In this document: piece after piece, positions 25,290 through 38,077 of the stretch | Layout of the letters: each line of letters starts with the position of its first letter | Numbering within the stretch: the first letter of the stretch is position 1 | NCBI GenBank assembly: GCA_015501075.1 | Contig: JADNYJ010000018.1 | Location: 186,001-250,000, forward strand | From: Gymnopilus junonius | Lineage: Eukaryota > Basidiomycota > Agaricomycetes > Agaricales > Galerinaceae | Length of the DNA stretch: 64,000 bases | Reading direction: 5' to 3' | Made by a program: the position numbers and the translations under genes | The notes under the pieces: model-generated | Databases searched by the model: none | What the model saw: only the letters and a program-made list of their open reading frames with translations | What the model was told of the DNA's origin: nothing

Positions 25290-27357
25290 ATGTTGGACTT
25301 CTTTTCTCAAGCAGCTTTCTCTTTCTTATTCTTCTGGCCCTGGCATATGTACGTCTTGCTCGGGCAATCTCGTACTCAGGCGGAGTCCCGCGGGTTGGCA
25401 AACCTGGAGTCCTCGGATACCTCCAAACCGCACTGAAATGGACTATCCATGCTGAGGATGTCATCAAAGAAGGCAGAATACAATTCTTCGGGAGGCCGTT
25501 TGTCATCCCAACTTTAGTGAGTCCTATCGATCTATTAATAAATTTTATCTAAAAGTAACTCAGTCGGGTCCGTACTTTTTCTTGAGTCCTGAGTATCTGG
25601 AACGCGTTCGAGCAGGCCCAGACAGCGTAGTAGGTTGAAATAAACTTTCTGCAGAGGCACCCTATGAAGCTACACCGTCTCTAGTTCAACGAAATGATGG
25701 CAGTCAATGAAGACCTTCAGTTGCCGTACACTATGGACGAACATCAATTGAGAAATCCTTACCAAGCGAGAGTCTTGCGAACCGACGTTAATCGGGCCAT
25801 ACCTTCGTATATTCCAGAAATTCTCGACGAATCTGTTCTGGCCATGAACGAGACTCTTAACCATCCTGACCAAGAAGGTGAATAATACTTCGCAGGTCAC
25901 AGCTCAGCTGAGCATACCTTCTTAGAAGGCCATAGCATCCCTGTCTTCGATACCATGACACACTTGATTGCAAGAATCAGCAATCGGGTTATCTTGGGAA
26001 AAGAGTTGTGTCGCAATGAAAAATTCTTGCATGCAATCGTGCGGTTTGCTGAAACGACACCACTTATGGCGCCGTTTATACAATGGAGTCCGCTGGTTTT
26101 TCGACCGTGAGTAGTAAAGGTTGAACAACGTAACGATACTAACGCTAAACTGAAGACTAGTCTATTTCCTACTGTCGTCCGTATTGGGAGGGAAAAAGCG
26201 ACCTCTCAAGTTCATTGTACCGTATTTGAGACGTTACATGAAGGAACGCGAGGGGATGGTCGAGAAACCGGTATGCAAGGTCCCTGTCGTTCGTTTTGCA
26301 GACTTACTCATACACACACACTGCCTTAGGGCCTTGTGTCTGGATACATTATTCAAAGTGCTCCAGCTGATGAAAGTATTGAAGGGATTGCGGTCCGCCT
26401 TTTGAATATTAATTTTGGAAGCATCCACACTTCGTTCGATTCTGGCTTCATCTATCTGGCCGATCAGAACCTGACCCCGTTATAGATCTATTTTCATTAC
26501 CCAAACTCTTTTCGAGATTGCCCTGCTTTCTTCAGAAGACATTGAGAGCATGCGCACAGAGATCAAACAAGCGCTAGAGTCGGAGGGTGGGTGGACCAAA
26601 GGTGCGTTAGACAAGTGTCACAAAATCGACTCGGCTCTGCGCGAAATTGGAAGATACTATGGTTTAATGTATTGTAGGTTTTTTGAGTTTACATTTCTCT
26701 TGGTATCCTTGATAAACAACTCTAGTCGCTTTACCTCGGTATACGATGGTGGGCTGCGACCTTGGCGATGGTACGCATGTCCCGCCCGGACACCGAGTCG
26801 CTATCGACATGACCGCCATACATTTTGACCCTCAAATCTATCCGGATCCCAACCGATGTGATGTCTTTCGGTTTTCTAAATTGCGGGAGAAAGACGGAAT
26901 TGATTCCGCAAAGTATGGTTTCGCTACAGTGGATTCTTCTGTAAGTAAAGTTCTATTTCCCTCCCTCAATATATTTAGCACTGAGCACCCTTTTCCTTTC
27001 TTGTATTTTTTCTCTAGTACCTTCCTTTCGGAGCCGGTATGTCATCTTAAGCAGTACATAATTATTCTGCGACTTGTTGAACGTCGTGCAACGTGATCTC
27101 AGGACGACATGCTTGTGCCGGTCGTTTCTTCGCCGCTGTACGTCCTTTCTTTTCTAATGAAGCCAGCATGACTTTAAAAAAAAAAATCTCAGATGGAGCT
27201 CAAGATAATGCTGGCTCACATTCTCCTTGAATATGATGTCAGATATCCGCCCACCATCACTGAGAGGCCCAGAAATGCCACATTTAACGGTGCTATCATA
27301 CCAGATACGAAAGCCTGTTTGATCTTCGAGCAAAGAGGAACGCATGACACAGCTTGA
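25290..27357 (+). CDS. Cytochrome P450 monooxygenase with one-base frame break near the start
   Basis: A microsomal heme monooxygenase. After a hydrophobic anchor (LFLILLALAYVRLARAIS) come GVPRVGKPGVLGYLQTALKW, SGPYFFLSPEYLERVRAGPD, RISNRVILGKELCRNEKFLH, an I-helix region LLNINFGSIHTSSIF, the K-helix ALREIGR (ExxR), PPGHRVAIDMTAIHFDP, FRFSKLREKDG and the heme loop YLPFGAGRHACAGRFFAA with the Cys ligand. About 11 introns. The anchor frame has no ATG: the only ATG (25290) is in another frame, and one more T in the TTTT run at 25302-25305 would join them. The substrate is unknown; the family resembles fungal P450s with a GSIHTSS I-helix. Ends HDTA-stop at 27355-27357. Confidence 0.85.
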
Positions 27358-27678
27358 CATCTCGATGTGATTTCTGACCATCTATTAGCTTATGTGTAAT
27401 ATAATCAACTGTCTTGTCTACACAAATTGCGAATATGGTTGCTTTAGGCCGGTGCGCAATCGTGTTTAAACAAAAAAAAAAAAAGGGTGAAAAGATGATG
27501 GTGGCGATAATTTACAGTCAAAAGAGTGGATACGAATTATGTACATGTCCATTAACATCCATTAACTTGGTAGTGAACGAAAGAAAGCATGATATACCAT
27601 TAAAAGAGATCCGAAAGTGAGAGTGATGAGCTTTGCAGAAGCAATCAAATCCATAGTAGTATTAACGAGTGTTGGTAA
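27358..27678. other. Convergent 3' intergenic region, P450 / large Ser-rich protein
   Basis: 321 bp between two converging genes. It contains a run of about 14 A (27470-27484) and no convincing coding frame. It is expected to hold both 3' UTRs and polyadenylation sites. Confidence 0.5.
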
Positions 27679-30600
27679 TCATCGCAAGAGATCCAGTCGT
27701 TGGTCATTTGAAGGGTATCGGTAGGCAACAAAGTCATCGTCTTGTTGGACCAATTCTTCAAGAGCTTTTCGGGAAGTAACAGACATTCGGCCACTAGTAT
27801 TGAATGGACCCGAGCTGAATGCGCTATGGCGTGATGTTGAGGTGGCGTATCCATTAGTTGTTAATTCATCCTGGTTATCGTACGGATTGTAACCCATGGA
27901 AGGGAACGGATGGCCCACGACTTCTTGCACAGGCTCCTGCTCGCGTTTATCGTTCTTCTTTCCGAGCAGAGATGAAAGACCAAACTTGCTCTTGCGTTTA
28001 GTAGAAGGCAGTGGTGAGCTCATCCTAGGAGGGTTTTCTTTGACATGCTCGAGCTTTCCGAGGGACCGCTGGGATATGCCAAATTCATCATAACGAGGAC
28101 CAAACGATCGACGCGAATCAAAGTCTACAGGTTTGATGGCAGGCATAGTCTGGAAACCAAGGTTGGGTCTCGAAGACGTGCCTCCAAAGGATTGCCGCCG
28201 CCCATCACCGTTAGTCCTGAAGGGAGCCTGAGGTGGAAGGAAATCATGGGCTGGACTGGTCCCGGGGGGCAAAGCACGAGGATCATAAGAATATACAGTT
28301 CGGGGCCTAAGATCAGAAGGAAGTATCCGGGCAGGCTGTTCGCCTGGAGGAAGAGGGGGAAGGGACTTGTCACGAGATATAGCGGTCGGCTTGTTGACAC
28401 TATTGACGTTCAGATTGCTTGAAGCAGAAGCAGGTAGAGGGGAACTGGGACCGCTGGGTGTACGCCGTAGTTCCCATTCCGAAGTGGCTGAATGGATAGA
28501 CTTGCGGGTAGAAAGCTGGACCTTCGCGACGACCTCTTCGGGCGCATACTTTTGTTCCAGATCGTCGGCGTGATTAAAGTTTTGACCGTCGACTATGTCA
28601 ACATCGACAACGCCGGACGCACGTAACGAAGATGGAGAAGGCAATACGCTTGAGGGAGCAGTGGGCGGAGACATACCGGGAGAGGATCCAAATTTGGGCG
28701 AAATAACGGAAGGCAGAGAAGGCGTGGAAGCATGGCGGATCCCTCCGTTGTGTTGTAAATCGGTGGGTCCTCGATCGACGAGGTAGGACAAAGGTGGAGG
28801 AGGAGCCAAGGGAAGGTCGTCGTCCTGTCCTTCCTGCCGGTGCGGCATATTCGGTGGCTGAGAACCATCATTTTTACCTGTGACAATCCTCCAAATTTTA
28901 GCCAATGCGCCCTTCTTCTTCTTGACTTTGTCGTCTGGAAAGGTTTGAGAAGCATTGATCTCTTCCAGGTCGGTAGGAGGCCAAATTTGGCTCCGCCTGG
29001 GAGTATTGAGATCAATCGGAGAGGACGTCAATGGGTGGGGTCCGTATGACTCTCGTTGAAGAGCGACGCTGCAAAGTAAAAGATGAGCATGAATATTCAA
29101 AGTTGTGAAAGAACCCTTGTACGAACTGCATATCAACCATGCTACCCGACATGCCAGAAGGAGCCAGGCTATCTTGGCTTCGCCATCCTGTGCTGAGGTT
29201 TTTCATTCCGAAAAACCTCGTGCGCCGAGGGGAAGCAGACTGCAGGCTGTGTACATCTGAAAAAGACGCTTGAGAATATGCACGCGGCAGGTTGGGTCTG
29301 TCCAACGGAGCGGTCAAAACGCTGGTAGGTCGAGTAGAGCTGGCATGAGAATATCTTGAATATGGCTTCAAACTGCCCTCTGCGATTGGACCACTCTGGG
29401 CAGAAACGATGGAGGTGACATCCATAACAGAACTTCTTGATAATTTGCGAGCCCGCTTTTCCTCCTTCTTCTTGCGCTCGCGGGCTTCCTTCTCCTCCTT
29501 GCGCACATCAACGTGCTCCACAATCATACCATTTTCAAGCAAAGTTATCTCTCGTGAATGAGAACGAGCGTGGCTTAAAGGCGTGTTGGGAGTGTTGGGC
29601 GCCAGAGGAGGCTTGATACGGACACCACCACCCATGTCATCGGCTGGCGAAGAACTGTTACCCATGTCGTACGCAGACCGGCGCAGTTGAGAGTATGTGT
29701 CTCGCATGCGACTGTCCAGCTGCTTGGCTTCCTGCATGGCACGGGCATGAGCAAGAGCCTCAGCTTCGAGGAGGGTTCTTTGCGACTTGATGTAGTTGTT
29801 CAATGTCTGCTGGCGTGATGCAGGCTCCCGAGGGTTCTGATAAAGGGGAGAGGGGGTCAAGAAGGTCATCGACGGAGATGACTATCGATACTCACAATGC
29901 TCAACCAAAGCTTGACATTCTGCTCAGTCAAACGACCACCTTTGATCCTAGGCCGTGATGGGTTATCAACAACAACGCCGGTGGCTTCCTCTTCCAACTC
30001 TCGTTGCTTCAACTCTTCAAACAAGACATCGCTGGCTCTCTCCCATACACCAGGAGAGGTGACATCCACGTCAGCCATATCTTGGTCGCGCATGGCGCAT
30101 TCGACGCATATTTCTTCTTGGGGAGGGGCGATGGGTGTATAGACCGGATTAGGCGCATGGGGCTGGGTAACGTAGGTGGGCTGCTGGGCGGATGCACGAT
30201 GGTTGGGTGAGATTGGAGGGTTGTATGTGGGAGAAGCAGACAATGGCATGATGGGAGGAAACTGAGGTGTCGGGGAAGAACTTGGACCGGGAGAGGCAGG
30301 GGCGAAAGAGGAATTCCTCAGATTGGAGGGAGGGTTCGGGGATACTCGACCTGTGGGAGAAGTAGCGCGTGCCACTTGGGGTGGGCCGCGACCAACGGGT
30401 GTATCCTGTGGAGAATCAACGACGGTTGGCCTGGTCTCATTGGACGGCGTTTTGGAGACGGGAGGCTGGCCGATGTCATCCAAGCTGTAGCGTTCGACGA
30501 CTCTGCGAGCTGCACCGGGAGGAAGGGCATAGGACAAGGAGGTGCGCGGGGGGTCCTGTGGCTGCTCTGCGAAGATTTGCGGATGGAGACGATCCTGAGG

Positions 30601-30837
30601 TGGCTGGGATGGGAGAGACGATGCTGAGTTGGCGGACTGGATAGGCTGCCAGGGACGGGGAGAAAGGGAGATGGACGGGTAGCGGGTGTCGGCAAAGTCA
30701 TAGTCGTTCATGAGGACGCGAGGATAGACGGAATTGGGGCTGGCGTCGCTCCTGACACTGGCAGGATGCAGAGCGGCTGCCATTGAGGGTCGATGACAAA
30801 GACGCCTGGGAAACAGCGAATACATCTCTCGGAACAT
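27679..30837 (-). CDS. Large low-complexity Ser/Pro-rich protein, function unknown
   Basis: Three long exons, joined by two short introns, encode about 1,000 residues. I recognise no enzyme domain. An N-terminal Pro/Ser-rich half contains PSISLSPRPWQPIQ and a conserved-looking block EEICVECAMRDQDMADVDVT with WERASDVLFEELKQRE. A middle helical part (ASRQQTLNNYIKSQRTLLEA, KEEKEARERKKKEEKRARKL) looks like coiled coil, and the C-terminal half is basic and Ser/Pro-rich (STKRKSKFGLSSLLGKKNDK), ending YPSNDQRLDLLR. It could be a cytoskeletal or cell-cortex scaffold, but that is a guess. The start is at 30837 or, more likely by style, at MAAALHPAS (30783). Confidence 0.75.
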
Positions 30838-30881
30838 GCCGTATAATCATTCACTATGTATCTAAGTACTCGCTACTACTG

Positions 30882-31945
<1,064 letters not shown>

Positions 31946-32205
31946 GGTCAATTCGGAAGAGCACTATCCAATGGCTTTGCACGAGTCTGAGATTCCCGAA
32001 TGTCACCATTGGTTACTGATCACATGACTTGACGGTTTCTTTCGAGCTCCAGCTTTAACAAATCTATGCGGCAATAATACAACACAAAACATTCTATATT
32101 ACGACACAAATCTACTCGTATAAAACTAAATATGAATACAATAAAACAATACCTAATAATGTCCAAATATACTGTAAAAGATCGAGGGCGAGGAAGATGA
32201 TAGTA

Positions 32206-33847
32206 TCATGATGAACTGCTATGCTTTAGCCATGCATGGTCCTCGATTTGTGATATAGTGGCGCGAGTATCTGGATTGGGATCGAGGCACATTCGCATCA
32301 AGTCCATGGCACTGTCCGAAATTTTTCCTACCACCTTCTCAGAGAGAAATATCCTTCCATCGACCGCATCCCTTGCGGTAGGGAACGGTGAAACGCCAGC
32401 AAGTAAATACGACAGCAAGATGCCTAGAGTCCAAATCTCGGCGGGCGCCGCTTGGTAGTTCTTCTTGAGCAGTATTTCAGAGGATGCATAGGCCGCTGTT
32501 CCGTAAAACATCTGAAAGTAAGGGGCAGGTTGTGCAGGATCGATAGCGATCGCACTACCAAAGTCAATCAGCTTGACCTAGGCAAGGGTGAGTAGACATA
32601 TATCACGCATTGAACAAAGTGTGTACCGTAAGGCTTTTGTCGATAACGAGATTTTCATCCTTGATGTCCCGGTGAATGATGCCGCAGCGATGAAGATATC
32701 GCACAGCGTCGATTACTTGAGCAAAGACATAGCGGGCTTGGTCTTCAGTCAACTTTTTGTGCTCCGACTGCTCGATACATTCGAACAAGTCATGGGAAGG
32801 ACGGCGAGTATATGGCGGCCGTTTACATTCTTTAGAACCGGAAAGGTGAGAATCAGCAAACATGGGGATACTTCCTGGGGAGGAGGGAGTTGGCTCGCTG
32901 TGTGCCACAGTGACATGCGGCTGGAGAGTAGCAAATGCATGAGGTGGAGTAGAGGGCTCAAACGTAGGTAAAGATGTCTCTGAAGAGGAGGGTGACAGGG
33001 CAGGCGTAGACAGAGAAGACATGGGACGAGGCATAGATTGGCTCCTGTCCGATCGAGACTCTAATTTATGATGCTTATGCCAGGGCGAACCGTGCAACTC
33101 TTGAACCTTGGAGATATGAGGATTGGGAACGATCACGACAAAGGAAGAACGTACTAGGTAGAAATAAAAATTGTCTTCGAATACCCCAAGGCACTTGACG
33201 ATGTTTGCATGCCTGATGCCTCTCAATAAAACTATCTCAGCAGGCAGCCTTCCTGCGACAAGGTCATACATCCATGCATGTTCAGGAACCTTGTCCTTGA
33301 CAATGAATTTGACAGCCACTTCGTGGCCGTGTACACGGTGATATGCCGTCATAACGAATCCGTACCCTCCCGAACCCAGTTCGTCTTCCAGTTGATAGAC
33401 TTCGGCAAAGTCGGCATTGAGTTGATGGTCGGCTGGAAAAAGGGAGGAATAGACGCAAGCCTCTGTATTGTAGTGAAGTTGAGGCAGGTCACTTTCAGAG
33501 GAAGGTCCAAGGTGAAGATGGAGCTGATTGTTTGGAACATCAACATGTTGGACTGTCCCAAGATGGTCGTCCGACGAAGAACCCGCTTTCAAAGGCAACC
33601 ATTGCTCTGTTTCAAATAGCGGGATGCTTTTGGAGGACGAAAAGTGGCACGCCTCGCGAGAAGAAATGCGACGACGCGAGCGTTCCGAGAGATTCTCCAT
33701 GCGACGGGTATCCGGTGAAAATGGGCGCCAAGAAATGCTCCGTTGCGAATGAGCGTAGTTACTCTCAGAAAATGGCGATGCCTTGCAAAGGGGCTCAAGA
33801 GTATTCTGAGAGAAGGTAGTATTCGGATGTAAAAGAGAGTGAGACAT
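32206..33847 (-). CDS. Ser/Thr protein kinase, PAS-kinase-like catalytic domain with large insert
   Basis: About 190 Ser-rich N-terminal residues precede the kinase domain. The glycine loop is LGSGGYGFVMTAYH, the beta-3 Lys is in HEVAVKFIVKD, and the helix-C Glu is in PAEIVLLRGIRH. The catalytic loop is GIIHRDIKDENLVI, DFG is LIDFGSAIAI, and the P+1 region is GTAAYASSEILL, with SSE in place of APE. The lines LFECIEQ and HRDIKDEN, DFGSA recall PAS kinase (Psk1) and related CAMK members, but no PAS domain is seen. Between VQELHG and LFECIEQ sits an insert of about 120 Ser/Pro-rich residues in the N/C-lobe hinge region. One GT-AG intron of 48 nt in this insert is 3n and open. Start MSHSLLHPN at 33847. 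Confidence 0.85.
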
Positions 33848-33968
33848 AAAAGGAACGGAATAGAAAAGCGGAAGAAAATAAATATGAAAAAAGAGCTGTA
33901 AACGCCTGTCATGAAGTGGGCGTTGTCTGTTTCGGAGTTTCCCTCCGTGTCTATTTATAGAACTAACC

Positions 33969-35701
33969 CTACTCTCCCAGTGACCACATATAATACACAC
34001 CTAAATGCCTCATCAGCGTATTTAAGTAACGCCGTCATCTTTCACTCACCAAGGCTTCTGTACGGTTTCCAGCACTCTGTCAGTGCTACCATTTCCTGCG
34101 GTGTGAGGAATGCACCTCTGATAACGGAAAGCCGTTAGCAACACGCCTCCCGTGCGGAACAAATTTGAAATCACTTGATTTTCTTCCCGTCTAGCCTTCC
34201 TTTCAACAGCCCAATTTCTATTCCAGCCGGCAGCGGATCTGGTTTTCCACCTATTTTGTCCAGCGTCTTCTTGATAGATGGTGTGAATGCGGGAGGTATA
34301 GAGGGCAGGTCTTCTGCCCCGGCCGATGCGCCTGGCACGACAGACGAAGCACCGGCCTCTTCGTTCTTGTCTTCTAGCTGCGAGGGTTGTCCGGCGTCAG
34401 CTTTGAGAGACTCGTCATTTTTCTTTGCCTTCGGTGTAGCCGCGCCTGAAAGCTTCTGAGGTGATAGCGAGTAGGAATGCAAGGGGGAATGCAACGACAA
34501 AAACCACCGCACTACTCCTCTTTGTACACCGAGGTCCCCTGATGTTCAAGGTAGGTAGACAATACGAGCATATATATTGATCAAAAACTTACCAACTGGT
34601 AGAATATCAGGGCGGCGAAGGGAAAATATCGCAAACATGTCGACTAGAATTTCTATCAGTCTAGGAACTGAACGTAAAGCGCAGAAATTTACCGGTCCAC
34701 TGATAAGTCTGCTGGTAAGCTCAAAACGTATAGCAAAAGTTGAAGAGACAGCTTACCCTTCCGATACCTCGTACTTCAATCAACATCTGTGCGAGTTGTT
34801 CGTCATCCGCTTCCAAGAGTTTTTGAGTAGACAAACGGCCATCCGCAAACCGAGCAGCAAGGTCCTGGACTAGACAGGATATAAGCAAACGGATAGAGGT
34901 GACCTGTCCATTGAAGACAGACTGTATTCAGCTTTCCGAGCACTGAGTCCCGCAGTCCGCAGGATGGCAATATCAGTATGAGCTACTTGATATGGGGTTG
35001 GGAAAAATGTTATAGCCTGCCTCCTTCCAAACATCAAGATGAGAAATCTATCCATCTTGTGGTGGAAAAATGAAAACATACTCTTCATCGGTTGGCTTCT
35101 CCGGGAGAGATGCGTCGTATAATCTAATAAATTTATGGGTTATGGACCGTGCTGCCAGCCAAGATATCTGTTGTCCTCTGTCATGCATGAGCAGAAGTTC
35201 CAAGAAACAGATAAATCAAAGAATTATCTCACAAGATAGACGTAGCAAGAGCACTTGGGGAGGACTTTAGCTGAACCTCATTGTAGGAATCTAAAAGAAT
35301 CTTTGTCCTCACCGGAACGGATGTACTCGTTCAAGGTATTCAAATGGCTTACACGCCATTTTAGCGAACAAATCTTCAAATCGTTGGTCCACTTGGATAA
35401 GGTGCTGCTTTGCTTCCTCGAAATTAAATGATAGTACAGCTGGGACGACGACCTCCTCATCAATTCTTTGGCCGTAGGCACAAGGGATAGACGTCGATAT
35501 TTGAGGGTTCTGGTTTGCATTTTCAGACGGGCCTGCCGCGCTGTCGCTCGCGGTTGAAACTATCTTGCGCCTACGCGTTGTTTTTGCAGGAGAATTAGCA
35601 CCGGCTTGTCCATTGTCTTGCACTTGAAATTGGCTTTCAACACTAGTCGCTGCGTTGGCTTTGCCTGCCAGTCTTGCGGATGAGCGTCTAATTGCTGGCA
35701 T
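33969..35701 (-). CDS. MAG1: DNA-3-methyladenine glycosylase II (AlkA/Mag, HhH-GPD family)
   Basis: A nuclear base-excision repair enzyme that removes alkylated purines. It starts MPAIRRSSARLAG and has a charged N-terminus. Then come VVPAVLSFNFEEAKQHLIQV, SLGQQISWLAARSI, VAHTDIAILRTAGLSARKAE, the helix-hairpin-helix IEVRGIGRWTVDMF and the catalytic-Asp block RRPDILPVGDLGVQRG. An Ala/Asp-rich linker follows, then LKGRLDGKKIK. The open frame stops at 34171, but splicing continues it: GAFLTPQEMVALTECWKPYR and SLGVYYMWSLGE-stop (33969-33971), a known C-terminus of this fungal group. It therefore ends 121 bp upstream of the kinase start. About eight introns. Confidence 0.88.
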
Positions 35702-36145
35702 GATCCAGGGCAATGTCGATGAGACTACTGGCTGGAGGGTATGAAAACTTAGGCGTAAAATCTTGTAAATTTCAAGTTGGGCTTTTGGATGGAAATGGTT
35801 GACGGCACTTATTCAAAGTTTACCGTACAACTGACTAGCCTTTATGTATGACGGACATGTTGAAATGCAACCCTTATTACGTTCCACCTCGCTGACTCAA
35901 CCTTGATGGCCGGAGCCGATGATGACGAAGTTTGGGTTAGTTCAGCGAATTAAATTCGTGATATTCATTATTCTCTTGTCCATTTATTTAGATCAAGTCC
36001 GCTGATATACTACTGGAAATCGTGGAATTCGTAAAGTTCGTAATGGTCGTGTAGTGATAACTAGAGGCGGCTATGGTCAAAGAAACCCATATGACAGGAA
36101 GAGAAATAGTAAAATGTCCAGCACCGAAACGTGGACCTGGATTAC
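35702..36145. other. Intergenic region with a short unexplained plus-strand frame
   Basis: 444 bp between two minus-strand genes, including the glycosylase promoter. On the plus strand an ATG at 35906 opens MAGADDDEVW before a GT-AG intron-like segment, and a later open frame (about 36029-36196, with RNGRVVITRGGYGQRNPYDR) overlaps the 3' end of the orphan gene. I could not join the two into a credible protein. Confidence 0.25.
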
Positions 36146-37821
36146 TTATGCCTTCAACTTTCCTGACGGAGAGGCCACCACATCAAGTACCGAATAGGCA
36201 GGCGTTTGCAGTGGTGAACTGACAGGAATAGACCCCGTGGAACCTTCAAATGGCTTTGACTTTTCTCCGTCTTTACTGTCTTGCGCTGGACCCTTTGGTG
36301 GTGCAGAAGGGAAATCCCAAGGACGCGGGACCTAATATATTGTGAATGTTAGTTAGTCCTCAGGGAACCAATGCATAACATACCATTGCGGCAGGCATGA
36401 TCCTAAATAAAGAATGTCAGAAAATTCGCATTCATTATTGGGAGTGCACATACCATGTTGCCGCACACACAACGCCGCGCCATTTATCTTGCTGCTTGAT
36501 AGAATCAAATTCAAAGTCTACGTACTGAGCAATGTAGCGGACAAAAGGGAGAATTTCTCGAACACCCTCATTCATAAGTGACAAGGCGGTGAGAAAATTG
36601 ACAACAGCCCCACTGATAGACTTGACGTCCTAACAAAACAAAAATTAACTAAGTGGTTCAAGCAGCAAAAATGGGAAATATTTACATTTAGATACGCCAG
36701 AGAAGGAGGGGGTAGAAGTAACTCTAAGCCCCACCAATCTGCTTTAGTTCAGTAGATCATTCACAGGGAAATATTACAATCACCCACAAGTCAATACCGA
36801 CATCCGGTCAGTAGGTGGATATATACCTAGATGCAACATATAAACTTCAGTACACGATGCTTTTTTTACGGTAAGGTTTAGTTATACCTGAATGATCTGG
36901 AGTGATAGCCTTCCCAGTAGCATAACCCAGAGCCATTAGCTCAGGAGTTAACTGCCTGACTCCATTAATGACGGTCTCAGCTGTTGGAACTGCCCCTGCA
37001 AGTAGACCATCGCCATCACCAGGTTGACCCAATCCAAAGTCGGGGGACGTTATTAAATTTATGATATGCATTTCATTCAACAAGTTGACAAGAGCTTCTA
37101 TCGAGGCCGACATTACATCCTGCAAATGAACAATTTCGACAGAAATTTCACGTGGCTTGTCGACCGGGTGCGTGAGCTTCGCAAAGTGCTGAAGATGTTC
37201 TTCCATGTCCGTAAGATCCAAGCAAACAGCATGTATTGGACCTCTCGTACTAGCTTGATGACTTGAAGGCTCGCCAATGGCGGGCAATTGGCGGAGTTGT
37301 GCGATCAACTTGTTGGCCAGATCAGGTTCCAGAAGCTGCGACTTTATCTTGTTCAGTTCAGACCTTCCCACTGGGGCTAGTGGTGCCTTGGACTCTGTGG
37401 TGGATAAAGGACCAACAATAACTGAACGAATGGCCAAAGCCGACTTTTGTGCTTGCTTTTCAGCCTTAGAAAGTGGTGACTTGTTCTTGGACTTGTTGAC
37501 CTCCGCCTCCTTTGTTTGACGTTTGATATCCTTGTTCTGAATGGCTGGCTTGGTCTCCGTGGCATTCCTGCGGACAAGACTAAAGGATCGAAGAGAAAAT
37601 CGACGAGCCTTCACGCCAGCCTGGGTTTCAACAGTAACGGAGCTAAATTGAACGGCTTGTGTGGATACGACGCTCGTCTCTGCTTCAGTAGGCAATCCAG
37701 AGACAACGTCGGCGGGATTGGAGGACACTGCCGGTGGATCATTAGGGACCTGAGCGGGTTCAACGAGGCCTTGATTCGAGGTTTGTGGCTCTCCACTAGA
37801 AAAGAAAGCAAGCACGCCCAT
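36146..37821 (-). CDS. Conserved-looking fungal protein of unknown function
   Basis: I do not recognise this protein. The N-terminal half is low-complexity: Ser/Val-rich, then a Lys-rich segment (KRQTKEAEVNKSKNKSPLSK). The C-terminal half looks folded, with ANKLIAQLRQLPAIGEPS, HAVCLDLTDMEEHLQHFAKL, MSASIEALVNLLNEMHIINL, ELMALGYATGKAITPDHSGI, YPPTDRMSVLTYWWGLELLL, KSISGAVVNFLTALSLMNEG and EILPFVRYIAQYVDFEFDSI. It ends SPSGKLKA-stop at 36146-36148. The helical C-terminal part, with its aromatic-rich YWWGLELLL stretch, could be membrane-associated. Five introns, all with ordinary donors. It shares a 256 bp divergent region with the TDT transporter. Confidence 0.7.
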
Positions 37822-38077
37822 TACTGAGGGAGGCTAGAATGCACTACACAGTCAAGTTGCAAGCTAAATGACTGGGAACCCCGTTGCAGAGGAGACACTG
37901 TCAACGAGCTTCCAGCCATCCATTGACACGGCCAAATTTGGCAGCCTTCCAAATCCACCAGATCCCAATTTGGTCACGTGAATTTGTCACGTCTATGATG
38001 TCATACTTGCGGTTTAAATTTAAAAAAATTCAAATTCAAAAAGGCTCTGACTCGTACATACTCACTCAGACTATACT

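Noticed and set aside
19787..27357. Secondary-metabolite cluster (Zn2Cys6 factor plus P450)
   Set aside because: Only one oxidising enzyme, no backbone synthase or other tailoring genes, and the meiotic gene MND1 lies between them.
34171..34173. Stop codon of the DNA glycosylase open frame taken as gene end
   Set aside because: A GT-AG intron just before it leads to the family C-terminus GAFLTPQEMV...SLGVYYMW, so the gene continues to 33969.
35906..36196. Possible small plus-strand gene starting MAGADDDEVW
   Set aside because: The first exon and the later open frame cannot be joined in frame with credible splice sites, and no family match is apparent.
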